From: Onchocerca lupi
Lineage: Eukaryota > Nematoda > Chromadorea > Rhabditida > Onchocercidae
DNA: 64,000 nt
Assembly: GCA_028564675.1 (NCBI GenBank)
Contig: JAOVVO010000028.1
Span: forward strand, 1-64,000
Reading direction: 5' to 3'
Numbering within the stretch: position 1 is the first letter of the stretch; every line of letters starts with the position of its first letter. Under the pieces are notes generated by a model. It ran no database searches. It saw only the letters and a list, made by a program, of their open reading frames with translations, and had not been told where the DNA came from. Positions 35,001-50,000 of this stretch are shown in pieces. The position numbers and the translations under genes were made by a program.

Positions 35001-38000
35001 GCTTGCTCTTTTTCACATTGCTAAATAAATAATTAATGGTTTTAAGTTTGACCTTTCAACAATAAATCCATATGCTTGATATTTTGCTTTTTTAAGAGAG
35101 AACACAATTCCTTAAATCTTTAGAACTATAAAATTACGCAGAACCTTTGTATACCTTGAAAATGATGGCAACATTCTCATAAATACCATCTGTTTCCCAA
35201 GATGGCGACTTTAGCCACTGTGCCCGATGCAAGTCTGTATATTTCATTAAGATTGGAAAGTAAGCATATACGTCACGCACAAGATGAGCATTATCCTGAA
35301 AATTATTCGGCATAATTAACGATTTGCATTGAAACAAAGAGGAACTTGGGGAATTACAATACATAACACGCATCATGCATTATGTCACAATAAACACTGC
35401 AATGAATGTTACATTTATTGCCTTTTAGTCTTACAACATTCAAACTGTTAATTTGTAATATATTTTTTCATTGAGATGAAATATGACGAAAAATTTCTGC
35501 AATTTAGAAAAAAATTATTTTAGAATTACTTCAGCAACGGTCCCTTCGTCAGCATCATCAGGATGAGTACGCATGTATTCCTCCTCTTTATATGCTTTTT
35601 CAGCCAAGCACCGTAGAGATTCCGCAATTGGAAGTATATCGTCCTTTACCATATCACAGCTCACGTATGGTATAATTTGCACGGAGAAGAAATTGATCCG
35701 ACAAAGCCAGGAAGCATTTTCGACACCAATATGATTACGAATCATCTGGAGAAGCGCACGGAAAATTCGATTGATGTATTCACTATTAACATCCGTAATC
35801 GGTACACTAAAATCAAGAATTTTGTAGAAAATAAAAAAAAAGGACTGAAGTTCTAGTTCCTTATTTTATTACTAAAGTCAAAATGTAATTGGAAACTAGT
35901 AAATAAGGTGACCTATTTCATTTTGAATATTGGAAATTAAAAATTTCAAAATTATATTTCAAAAATTATATTTCAATTTGAGACATCGCTGAAGCATTAC
36001 GATGAGACTAACATACTGCTATAGGAAATTTCTGCGGAGTTGTTTTGAAATATAATGAAGAAGTACTTGGCTCTCGCTAGATCTTAGAGAATTCATGTAC
36101 TTCTTTCTCGCGGCAGTTAATTAAAATATTTAACTTTTGAACTTTAAATACAAATCTTACGTAGATTTATTATTGCTGTCGGGTCCAAATTGCCACCAGT
36201 AAGTTAAATAAGAACAAATAAGTGGTAAATCGACATCGTAAATAGCTGGTTGATCGCGATACATGATACCTGATTGTCCCACTTGTTCTACATCCGTTAA
36301 TAACTTATCTAGTTGTGGAATATGTGCCAAAAGATTTTGCAGCATTTCTAAAAGATTAAGCTGATCTAATCATTGGATTCGAGTGGTAAACATATCAGAA
36401 CCCTTATTCAAAGTCGTTAAATTTAATAAAGAAAAAAAATTAGTGTTTAAAAAGATTTATGATTCCCATTAATATAATGAAAATTTTTACCGCTGAATCG
36501 ATAGCTGTTATAAACTTCTTCAAAAACAGCTCACACTTTAGATCAGATTATTCTACAAAAAACTTTGCGTAATCATATGTTATTTTCTTGTCTTCATAAA
36601 TTTTTAATTCAGTTCAACGAACCTTGTACTTGTACAGATTGTTCTTGCGACTTAGCCATTAATGAATATTTATTACTTTTATTGAATTTATCTTCCAAAA
36701 ACGCTACAGGAAAACAACCAGCGAATGCTGCAAGACACTGACCAAGAGCTGGACGATGTCTGTAACAAAATTTACAATGTCACAAGATTACAGAATGGAT
36801 TTCCGGCATATTTCCAGATAGCACAACTTTTGAAGACTTTTATCTTTTCCCTCTGCTCTCTAGTATCTATTTAAAAAAGACTTCAAAATAGCACATACTT
36901 ATCCATTTCATAAGCGATTGATTTCCTTTGCGAAGTAGCTGCCGCCAAATTATTCATGAGATATGCACTGTCCAAAATTTTATAACATGCTGCTTGAATT
37001 TCATCTACTGAAAAACGAATGATAGTCACAAGTAACAAAGTAAATAGTCTTTGAAGCCTTAAAAGTTCGAAAATTATTATTTTTTGATGAATTCCTGAAA
37101 CCATCGATTTTAGCTTTAGAAAAAGGCATAATACAAACTAACATAACAAATCGCTGCCAAAATGATTTTCAGCCAAATGTACAAACATCGTTGTCAATAC
37201 AGGAATAATCACTTGATTGGCGAATTCCAGTGATACCCACGATTTCAAGTTTTGGCCTCGCAGTAACGAATATTGTCCACCACTCTGAACCTCTTCGACA
37301 GCAGAAAACAAGTCGTCCGCACAATTATTAAAAAACGTCAATAAACCGGTGCGCAAAATATCCGAATTTATTTTCACTAATGTTCTAGAAAGAAATTTAA
37401 TATAAAATTCATAAAAATTTAAAAATCCAAGCAGTATTTTACTGAAATATCAAGTGCTACGATGCTAATCCAGATTTCTTGAAAAACATACCTCAGATCG
37501 AGTGCTTGGGTAAGACCTTGCAAACATCGTACGGTTATCTTTGCAACACTTCCAAAAGCATGATTTTTGATACGAAGTAGCGATGCTAACCGACAGAATA
37601 AGCTGTTAGAGAAAGAAATTATTCAATATTACGCAACTGGAAATTTAACATTTTCTATTCGATTAGAAAATATGAGTCAAGATAGAGCAAAATTGGATAT
37701 CGAAACCTAAGGAAATTTAAAGAAGTTGAGAGCATATTTTTCCAAATTTTTGGTATTTTGCGTTTTATATATTCTATCGGAAAAATTCAAAAGATGCAAT
37801 TATTGTAAACAAGGAGTCGGTTAAGAAAAAGTTAAGAAGCGTGAAGATAGTTTCAAAGAGACCAGCAAGCCAATAAACATGTTTCCCGCCAAAACGTTCC
37901 GATTCACAGAATCACAGAATCGAAACGTTTCGCGTCGAATAATCACAAGGCGACACGTTGGAGGTCAGAAGAGGAGAAGCAGCCTCCGAAAGGATTTAAA

Positions 38001-41000
38001 ACGTTCGGATTTTGGAGCAGAGTCAGTTTTTACAACAGGTAAGTTCGGAGTTTCTACACCGACAGAGCGGCAGCTACTACAACGGCACAGATCAACGCAG
38101 CAATAGCAGCAAATCGACAATCAAGAGTCCTGTTCTTCTCTACGAATATAAAGGAAAGAATAATCCATAATCAATTTGTTTGGGTGTTCTCAAATAATTG
38201 TTTGTACTGTATAGAAAAAATCATTCTATGAGTCAATAAAACTTTTTACTAAAGGATTCGTCTTTGTCAAATCAACAATAAAACCAACTTTTTCGATATA
38301 TCAACAGAAAATATTTTTAGAAGCAAAGAAAATGCTATAATAAATTTTCCAGAAAAACAATAATTTCATTGGATAGTTTTAATTCAAGAACTTACTTTGC
38401 AACCATTTCCTTTTCCTTATCGGAAGCCATTCCGGTTTGAACAATACTGCTACTAGCCAAGAAATAATTTTTATGTGCATTAAAATATACATGCATCAAG
38501 GGTAATACCACCTTAAATTCATGGTGGCAATCACTTTGACAAAATGATTTCATTTCGAAAAGTCAAAAGATCGAAGAATCGGAAAATGGAAACGCACCTT
38601 TTCAAAAAATTTCACATCTTGACTTTCTTTCTTAAAACTATTCTGACGAGTAAGTTCTTGACTGGGCTTGATTGTCTTCATTTTTAGGAATGCCTGTTCT
38701 AGATATTGAGTCAGTTTCTTCAGCAAATTATATGCAAATCTCTTCTCCACCGAACTACGTTCACTATCAATTTTGATCCGTTCTGCAGATGGCTCAATTC
38801 TATTGGAACTGAAATAAAAATTGTTCTTATATATCGGATAGTAAAATCAATAAATATTTTCATTTTGAGAAAAGCCTCTGATATATCTATCAAAATAAAA
38901 AAAAAGAAATTTTAGAAAATATCTACCTCCAAACACGATATCCATAATACTGAAGAAACTTCAGAATTTCTGCAGCTCGAAATCGATCTTTTCGACGTTC
39001 GAAATCTGTCAATAAGTCCCATGGCACAAGTTGCGGTGGCATACTGCCTCCTCTACTTAAATCCGCGAATACCTAAAAGAAGTTAAAGAAATTTTGATCC
39101 ATTAATCTATAAGATAATATAAGCTATGATGGCACTTACAATTTCTTAAAATGAGAAAATTATACTGAATGAAGAACAGACTACTTTTGACATCCCAACA
39201 AACCTTTTTAGCCCATATTTTGTGGGACTCCTCGGCCATTTTTTCTGCAATTCCCATCATATCTTTCTCCAATGTCATGTTCGACAAGTCCACTGGTCTC
39301 GGATTAAAATTTTCGACTGCAAATTGAAATGAGTTTGAAATCATCTTTTAATTAATACCTGTTTTATTCGAAACCTGTTATGTGGGTTTTGTTCGGAACC
39401 TGTTAGAATAACTCGAAGTAAGGATCTCTAAATAAACTATATCCAATATTGCTTTTATCGGATACAATCGAGGAAATTAATAATTTATAAGGAAAAAGGA
39501 AACTCTTACATGACAGATGTGCAATAAATCTTTTTCCTCCTATAAGAAAAGATATACCTATAGAGTATTCTAAATCATCTTCTCTCTCCTATATTTTACT
39601 TACAATGAAGTTGTTTATGAATCTGAGATAAAGCATCATCAAATCACCTCACCAAAGATTTTTCATTTCACTGATAAAAATACCTACTTGAGGTACCTAA
39701 CGAAATATTATTTTGGGCAGCTCTCTCGGCCGCGTCACGATCCGCTAGCTCAATCGAGTAGTTCCATACCAACAGAGCACGTAAACATTCTGCACAACGT
39801 TCTTGATAAAAATTTTTTTCCTATAATTCATTTGTTCATATTCAAAAGAGAGGAGAAAAAATGACGGAAAAAAAGACGCTTTCAGTTTGCGTCCTTAGCA
39901 CAAGAATTTCAATTTTTTGAGATTTGTGTTATTCATTTCGTTTTGATTTTCAATCCGCTGTAAAGGTAAACTTTTTTTCATTCCAACCTTCTAGAGAAAA
40001 ATTTTTGTTTCCCATAACTTCTATTTTTTCTACCAGAAGGAACTAATACATATATGGCACTTACAAAATCAGGTAGAAGTGCGAAAGGTTTCAATCTCGG
40101 ATGCGTAAGAGCTTGACGTGAATAAAGCTCACCATAATTCCACCCTTTTTCGATCTATGAAGAAAAGGTAGTTCATAATTATATACATTATCAGAAATCT
40201 TGCTAATTTAACAAGCCACTTATCATTCATAAATTAAATCAATACAAGAAATCTTCCATGCGACACATTATGATTAAAAATAGTATAGTACTTCTCGGGG
40301 ACTATCAAAGTTTTTAATGAGAAATTACGATAATTCTTGGAGTTTAATAAGATTTTCAGTCTCTCGGAATTTACTTGATTCTAAAGAAATTTCAGCTTTT
40401 ATATTCATTATGTCAAAAATTCACCAAGTGCATACTACTTATTAAAACTTTACCTTTCTACTAGCCCATGAATCATGAAAATGTTCTGCAAATTTGGTAA
40501 TCACCGATAACAGATCATCATCAAAGTAAATTCCACTGACATCAACTGGATCAGGATTCCAAACACCATGATCTTTTGTTTTCTGAATTTTATCCTTCGT
40601 ATCGCTGGTTGTCGTTAGCGTATAATCTGGTGATATTGCTGAGCCTGTGATTCATAATTAATTTTATGCTTTATGCTTAAAATTTAAATATTATTAGAAT
40701 TGAAAATTCCAGCTTGACATGAGAACAAATAAAAACAATTAGTTAGGAGAAACAGAAAGCTAATATACTAAACCAAAAATAGCAAGTGGAAAAGAGATGG
40801 AATAAAAGAGAAGAAAAGAAAGCAAAAGCAACCCGCTATTTATATATTCAGTATTAACCTAACTTATCATAATGAAATCAAAAACATACCGATCGCGGTC
40901 AGGCACGGAAGAGCTTTCCCAAACAGTTCCGGATCATACGGTCTACTGCCAAGCGAATCGAAAATGGCATAGAAGAGCAACATGGATAACCTTTTTTCTA

Positions 41001-44000
41001 CCTCAGAAGCCATTCCATAAATATTACCCAGTCCATAATATTTTGTACAACGTTCGTAATGCAGTGTTAGAATCTACAAGTTAATCAATCGGTGTTGATT
41101 GCTTCTTTCAAATATGAATTCATATAAATTATGACAACATAAAAAAAGACAACTGCTATCATTTGCAAGTTTAAAGTATTGCTACTATGATTGTCACTTG
41201 CGAAATCATTGATATTCATTTAATAATTAATATTACTGTGATAATAGGACTAAATTAGATAGAAGTTGTGACTTCTTCAATCCTTTATTAGCAATCAAAA
41301 CATACCCTTAATGGAACTACAAGATTCTCATTCATTTCCTGGATATCAGTGATTACTTTGCGCATAAATTTCACCAACATTGCTGGAGGAAGTTCATGAG
41401 TAATAGCAACCAGGAAGTCTGATACAGCATCACGTTGATTTTTGGTCAACGATTGCAGATGATTCATGCTATAGACCTAGAGTGGAATGGGTTAAAGAGG
41501 AAACAGTCTAGTAATCATTAACCAATAATAATTTACAAGTTGTTCCAAGCTGATTGTCAAAATTTCTTACCGATGAAGTTGATAACTGATAAAACTTTTG
41601 CAATTAATAAATCAAAAAATCTGCAGAAAATTTCATGAAGAATTTGTTTTTTTTTTTTTTTTTTTAAAAAGCAACCGTATGCAACGTAGTATCCAGAAGT
41701 GCAGCGTGATGTTCAGCGTTAGCGAAATAATTCGAATGATTGGTCAGAAGCGGCAGCACAGCGTTACACAAATAACGATTCAGCGCCAACGCTGTATCAC
41801 TTTCCAAAGAGCATGGCTGTAATACATGATGATAGGTCGAATAATTTCAAAATTAAAGAAATAGTTTTCAGAGATTTGAATTGTTGCTTTTGAAAATTGT
41901 GTATTTTTGGCAGCAGAGATATTGATGATGGTAATTAAATGATATCTTCATCCAAAGTAAAGCAAAATCTTGAAGAATTGGATATAAATGCTTAAGATTT
42001 AAACTTCTGGCATAAATATATTCGAAACTTCCAAAATTTAACAAACTGAAGGCCTTTTTCAGTAGAAAATCAATTGAAAAAACTCTTATTGATAATGAAG
42101 AGACGTAAAACTAGATAAAATAGCTAATAAAGTTTAAAAAATCTTTCTGCATGAATTTCCTTCGTAGATAACATTTCTTCACGCAAACTAACCGAATCCA
42201 TCATTGTAGCAGCTCGAAGATCTGGTAAGAAACTTTTTTCTAGGAAATGGAAAAACATTTCTTGTGAATCGATACCATAAACACGATCCAAGAATAGAAG
42301 AACTGATTGCTTATGATTTGGAAGAAGACCAGGTAATGGCTCATCTGCAATGTAAATTTTTTTCTATTTGGAAATTGCTGTTCAAGCGTTTATCCCATTA
42401 ATAGTCTCAAATGAAAGCATTAAATTTAGGAACAATTCCATTGATTTCTTAAAATTTAACAAATGAAGATTACCTTGTCAGTTTTCTTCGATCTAAAATT
42501 ACGAATTTTGATACGATAGAATCCAAAAGTTCCAAATTGCAGAAAATTTTCCGACAGACATTTCAAAATCTTTAAACTTCTAGTTGGAGAAGTTAAAGTA
42601 AGCTAGCTTGTAAAATCGTTAATGTTTATATATATTTCTAAATCAAAGTTGATTACTAAAGAAACAAAATAGAAGCCATTTGTCATGGACTGTCGTATTA
42701 CGGTTACATTTTCCCAACATGTAAGCAAAATTTATTCAAGAAATTTCAAGTTAGCTTGAGAAAGCACCAGCATAAACACTGTTAATCAATTGTACTCCGC
42801 AATTTACTTTTTATTGGAGAGGGAATTAATATGCATTGTTAAATTAATTAATAATTTAGAAAATTTGAAGATAAAAAAAAGAAATTAATAACACATTAAT
42901 TCATTGCTTCAAATAGCCTAGAATGGAATTCATCTTATTATTGAACTGATTCTATCAAGTTGTCAAATTAAACCAATATAGATCGCTAAATCATCAGAAA
43001 TCAAACTTTTTTTTTTTCAAATATGCAATAAAAAAAAGATAAAAATAAAATTTCATGTAATCAAATTCAAATTTTATTATTAGGTGGAATCTAAATACCT
43101 AAAGCTATGAGAAAACATTTATTAACGAATAAGTTAATGGAAATCATAAAAAATCAAAAATTTGCCTGATATACATTCAATAAACAAAAAAAAACTTTCA
43201 TTTAAATTAAAAAGAAAGCTAATTTTTTAGATGAATGAAATTATGCCCAGTTTACAAATAGAAGAAAACATCTGAAAGACTAAACAGCATGAGAAACTTT
43301 TGATTAGTTGTTTGCATCCGCATGCAACAATTTCAGTCCTAACAGATTTATACTAAAACTTTTCAGTTTTTGAATCAATGGCAATATCTTCTTTATTTTC
43401 CTACTTTCTTCAGGCCAATATGAACAGCAAAGAATGGATAGAATGTATATATATATGAAAACAGCAATAAAAAAGAAAAAAAAACATTTCAAATTAATTG
43501 AAATTAACCAACTCTCAAAGTACCAGTTAATGGGAAACAAAATAAGCTGAAACACTCACCATCTATTGCTTTTGAAGCTATCAAATTTGGTATAGTGAAA
43601 CGCAGGGCTAGAATTTGACCCAAATCATCCATTGAAATTAGCGAGCGTAATATAGCTCGAGCTCGCACACAATCTCCTTTGCCAGCCTGAAAGATTTTTT
43701 GAATGGTCTGATTTGTTGAATGAAATTCTTTGAATTGATAAAAATATTGAAATTTAAGCTTACTTGTATATTAATTTTATCGGGAGCACATTTAGCGAGT
43801 AAATCAACGAGTGAAGAATAAAAATCGAGCGTTGCAGCTCCAAGATCAACGTAATCTTCACCTTCTGCCTCTTTGTTTGGATAATGTCTGAAGATAAGTA
43901 AATGATAATAATCAGGATGATATGACTGATAACAACCAAATTATTTTTATGCTTAATCAGACTCCAAAATCTAACTCTTCGCAATATTTCGAAATAAATA

Positions 44001-47000
44001 CTTCAAAAATTATACAATTGAAAAAAAAAAATTAGAAAAGCATAAATAATTACGGTTGTTCTCTTAGCAGCGCGCTGTATACAACAGCACGATTTTTATC
44101 CTCCTCTAATGCTCGGATATCTTCAGAAAGTGCGATTGCTTCCTGGAAAAGGTTATTTTGGAATTCAAGCTCATTTCGATTTTTAAAATGCATATTGATC
44201 AATGCCTTTAAGATTTTGAAAAGCCATCTTATAGAAATCATAAATTTGTTTCCTATCCTTAAAAACAATTTCAGAAAGTTATGTATTTCTCATAGCCTTG
44301 AAATTTGCTGAAATTACCAAATACGTAAATCTCTATTGGTTTTTGTGAAATTTTCTTTTCAATATTTACTAATTTATTTCTCTGGTGTTGATTTTATGCA
44401 TGCTCATAATTTAAAATTTAGATCGACTCAGGAATTCGCAAGCTACCTTAAATGCTGAAAACAATCCTTGTCCTTCACCTTTCAGTGCAACTCCGAGACA
44501 TTCCGGCCGACGAATCAACAATCGTATCACTAAATTTGCATTTGCTTCGACACTTTCGCCATTAATCCAAACGCAGAATCGCAAGAAATCGATGTATCGC
44601 TCCCCTTCTACTGGATCCCAACCAATATCTGGATAGCCTTTGGCGATCAATTCTAAATTTGGCTGAAAAGACAAAAATAAAGATGTCTATTCAACGACAT
44701 TCTTTAAAATTATCAAAAACTGATATGCAATATTTTTAATCCATTAACGTCAGTCTCTATTCCCATCATTCTGAAATAAAAATAATTCACATTGATTAAC
44801 TTGATAATTGTATCTATTTGACCAATGATGAAGAAGACAACAATAATCTTGGTAATCCTGCTTTTCAAATGAATTCTCACCTGCAATCCACACCTGCTAA
44901 GATATACCGTAACTTTATCGAGCTCTTCTTCTTTCAAAGCCAAAGCCAACTCACTATTGTCCATGAAACTCGAATATGCAATATCAAGTGGCACCGAACC
45001 TATGATTTTGCAGAAAATAAAAATTATAGATCTAAAAAGTCTCAGATACTGAATGAGAAATGATTAATTGAACAAAATAAATTTTAGGGATGAATATGCT
45101 TATTTACCTCGCAAGCTGGGCCTTGCAAGAAGCATGCTTGCATTATCCAACAAAAATGATAGATGTTCAAACATGGCTTTTTGATTGTGACGAGAAGTTC
45201 GACAGAAGTAACACAGGAAACGTGAACATGCTACAACCATTTCAGATGCATTCTGGAATTATAGAACTTAAGCCTGATATCTATTTTTGTAATTAGAATA
45301 ACAGCAAATGTACTTGTGATAACAACGTATGGACATGAATATTGGTATCTTTTAAATGTACTGAATGTAGAGTGTAGAATCAGATAACAGCAAATGTAAG
45401 CTTGAATATCTAATCTAAGTTTATTCAAATAAAAAGGCCTACATAATCCAGCTTTTATTAAGTCTTCAAATATTGTCACTCCATCGTGTTAAGACTTTCA
45501 GACATTGAGTATTTAAAAGCCATGAAATGGGAATTCCAACTCATTTTATCTAATTTCTTTCCTTCATAATTCAAATTATTTTTGTCTGAATCATTTTAGA
45601 TTAATATTATACTTATTATATCATATTGCTTTTTTTGTTACTTTTTACCTTAGATTCTTGTGCATGTGCAATATTTTCGGTATTTTCAATATGTTCCGCA
45701 TGCTCGCCATGATCTGCAGCTCCTTGTTGTGCTGTGAGGACGTTCATCATGATGCTCATCACATTCTCATGCACTGTTAAAAGACGCATCAAATCAGGAT
45801 GTTGGAAAAAAATACGATTGTTCATTAGTTTCCTGAAAAGTTGTTAACAGAAATACTGTAATCTGAGATAATTAAAAGGCTTTAATAGAGCAACAGTTTG
45901 GTCCAAACAAATAATAAATTAGCACTTTTACAAATAATCATAAGTTCTTTTATTTGCTTAGCTTGAGCCATTCGATAAATAGTATTTCTAAGAATTTTAT
46001 TCTGCATAAAGCACTAAGAATATAAATCAATCAGTAAATTAAGCTTATTTATGAAAATCCCGAGAACTAAAGAAATTACTCAGTCTTACCACAATCCCCT
46101 TTTTAGAACCGCTTCTTCGGTATTTTGAAATTGTACACTGACCAACTCTCGAACTTGAACCAAATTTTCAATAAAATCTTGTACATCCTCTATATTACGT
46201 TCGTGCAATACATACGTTTGAGATAAAGCCTTCATCATCTGTAATGGTCAATTTTTTGAAAACTTAGCTCAGCATAGCGTGTGTTTGTGTAGGATATGTA
46301 TTCTCGAGAACGAAGAGAGAAAATTTCAATTCATTTATATTTATTTGTTTTGAATATTACCGAACGCAAAAATCACAAAAAGGGAAATGATTATCTTTCA
46401 CTCAATTAAAAGGTTTCAAATAAATTGGGGATTTAAATAAAATGCCCCAATAATGAAAAATTTTCTTGAATATGTATAAATAGTTAGTTGGTTTCTGTTT
46501 TTAATACTTCTAAGAATTTATCTATTTTCATTTCTTTGCTGCTTGTTTACCATTTGTTGATAGTTTGTTCCTTCAATTTTACTTATCTTTAATCAAAGCT
46601 TGGTGATAAATCATAAGAAATTTGCATAAAATATGAGATATGAATAAACTTTGAAATGAGAACTATTGCTCACCTCAGTAATACCATTATATTGGCGTAA
46701 AAGAAGGCTGAACATCTTTCGGATCAATTCGTTACTTTCGATCATTGATGATGTTGCCCAAGATTTTAACATTTTGCAAATCGTATGTCTAAATGTGTCA
46801 ATCAAACAATAACACAACGTATCAATTGTTATTCTATTCATGTATAAACTTAGACGTAAATCTTGTCAAAATAATCATGACTGAAAATTTAAAATTTCCA
46901 AACCTGAAATTCTCTGTTCCATTACGATTCATGCTATTATCTTCACCAGCTAGTGGTGGCGGTACCCGAATAACAAGCTGCGCCAACTGATCCACCCAAG

Positions 47001-50000
47001 AATTGGCTTCTTCCAGAACTACCAATTCTGAGAGTTCATTTCTCTCTTCATTCTTTATGCATCCTATTTTGCTCACTAATAGTGAACAAAATTCTCTAAA
47101 ATAGTAGTGGGCTTAGATGGGACTAATCAATAATTCATTCTTAACCATTATAACTTGAAATTCCATTACTGCTGTCCCTGCATCAATCAATCGTTGATCG
47201 TTATTAAGGATGTTTTTACTGTATGGAGGAGAAGAATTTTAAATTTTTAGTGAATCAAATATCAATCAAATTACTTTTATTAAAAATAAATGAAAGCAAT
47301 TTGATTGATATTTGTTAAAAAAAAAGCATCGACAATTTTACACTCTCTAATAACTTCATAATTCTTATTTCTTTTATGCAAATATTCAAACCTTAGTTGT
47401 TGCTGCAATTTCTCATCCATAGGACATTGGTCGTATTCCGTTTCATCGTCCAGCATTATGCCTACACTATCGTCCGATACCGCTTTGCATTTCATCAACC
47501 GGAACATCTGTTTCAGAAACATGCAGTAATATCAGGAAAATTTCATTTGGAATTATAAAAATTTGGAAAAATAAATGAGATTTAAAATAATGCATGTGCC
47601 AATTAACAAATAATTTTAACTGAATTTCGTTTCTGTTTTTATGTTATTATGCATACCTGTTCTCGTGGTGGGCATCGAAATTCTTTGGTACGTTTAGCTG
47701 CTTCTGCTGGTGACATATCTGTTTGCTTAATCGACATATATCTTTAAAAAGTCCATAAAATTTAGAAAATTCATTTGACTTATAAGTAATTATCCAATTC
47801 ATCCAATTTACTTTGAAAGAATAGTTTCGAAAAATTATGGATTTGTAAATTTTCATGACAAAATAATGACCTAGAAAACTGATCTTGTTGTAAATCACCA
47901 ACAAATCCAGCAGCGAATGAAATCAACGATTCAACCCGATGTCTCAGTTGGACATCACAGATGTTTTCAAGAATCATTGTAAGTTGAATTTTCACTCCTT
48001 CTGCCAACTCAATTTCTGTCAAACCTTTCTGTTTCGAACCTGAATAAAAGGAAAATATAGCTATCGTTTGGCTTGATTTAGAAAAATAAAATTTCGAAAA
48101 TGCACCAGTTTACTACCTTTTTTGATTTACTACCTATTAATTTTCTGATCAAGATAATGTTTTTGATTTGTTTCATTGACTTTTTGTCGTTTGAAACTTG
48201 ATTTGAAAAAACATGAATTTCAAACTTGTCGTAAGTATTCATAAAAAATGAATATTTAATTAAGCTGGCAATAAAAACGCTATGATTACTTTTTCTACTT
48301 CTATTTTTTTAAACTTTTTTATTCATTTAAAATTCCAACCTGGCACATAATTTTCATCAAAAGCAATGGGATGAATCAACTTCAGGACATCTTTCATATC
48401 ATCGTCGTCAAATATCCCAATTACCAATAGAGAATTGAACAACTTGAAGAGTGGTCTAAAATGTCGGAATATTATTTCCAATTTAAATTTTATCCAGAGC
48501 ATTTCATTCCATCCTTATCTCATCCAACGCCTTTTTTCTGATAAAAATCAAATGAAGGAGTCTTTTCTCTTTTCGAATTCAATCTATCCTAACATTTTAC
48601 CAATTCTTTGCAACCAAGTTATTCCTTTTTCACACAAAAAAAATTTAAGAGTCCAAAACTCACTCAAAATGATTTAAACAATTTCCACCGATCAAATCAC
48701 GACAATTGATAACGGCATGTTCGGTTGCGCTACTTAGTGCTGACATCACATAAGTTTTCAAAGCAGCGAAATTAAACGCAGGCGGCAGAAGTTTTGATTC
48801 GGCATCCGTCCCGGAACTAAAATTTAAAAGCAATGGCGTAAATTTAAGTTCTTGAAATTAAAAAAAAAACATTAGCAATATTCTGCCAGTGTTGAAATCT
48901 TTCACTGTATGAAATGGCTGATACAAGGATTACATTTGCAATATGACGAGAAAGCGATAAATTATTGATTAAAAACAAATTTAAGAAAAAAAATTTAAAC
49001 AATTTTTGAAATTATTTTTAAAAATGTCAAGTCCCCGTCTTTTATATTCCATCATTAACTTGAATCTTAAATCATTACGGTAGAGGCAGATCATTCATTT
49101 CTCGTGAGAAGTCATTACTAACTTTCCCGGGGAGGACCGTCTCAAATATACATTAATTTCAAGCTTTGATATGTGTATGTAAAATTCAACTGATTATTTA
49201 TTCGCCAAACTATTTGCTGACTCAGTGTACTAAGCTATCCTTACAGAACACCGGCGAAGATTGCACAGAGTTTTCTCGAAAGAACTTCTACTTTCAACTA
49301 ATCCTTGCAGTCTATTTACTCACTAGCCAATAATAACCGGAAGTGTCTCAAATCTGAACTTAATATGGTAGCATTTTGCCTTGTTCGAAGTTTAAAGAAA
49401 TATATAGTTGTGAATTGATCCTGATCAGCTAAATCCTGATAGGTATTTAAACTCATTTTATAACAATAAAATTTTACATTACTAGATGTAACTTACTCTC
49501 TACATACTTCGCTGCGTACTGTTACCGGTCGGATGGAGATTGTCGGCCCGAGAATTTGCGGAAAACGACTTTCATTTTCTGGTTGAAAAACATTCTTGAT
49601 TTCAAGACTTTGTGTTAACGGAATAACATATTCATGGGAAGTAGATTGTCGTGCATCAACATACGTTCGTAAATGAACAGCTATTAGAAAATCATGAAAT
49701 CCCTGGCGAAGCGGCCCCGAAAGATCTACAAGATGCACAACTGGAATTTTTATGACATGCGCCACTTAGTACTATCATAAGTCCAGGAAAATTGGAAAAT
49801 TCATGATATGAAATGCCGAAAGAAATTTGAGCATTTTGATTTTAATTGAAAAGTGCCGAATGTTCTGATTGAAAAATAATAGACTTCTGAAAAGACTGTA
49901 AATTCTCGATAGAACTTTAAAAACCAATCGATAAACAATAGGCAAAAATCCTGCTTTTTTTTTACCGCAGTTTCCCTAAATTTTCTTATATGTAAAAATG

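Noticed and set aside
47320..47391. Longer version of RyR exon 30 (through HKRNKNYEVIRE)
   Set aside because: A GTGTAA donor exists there, but the earlier GTTTGA donor gives an exact-length alignment (QQQLR-EFCSLL) with other RyRs.
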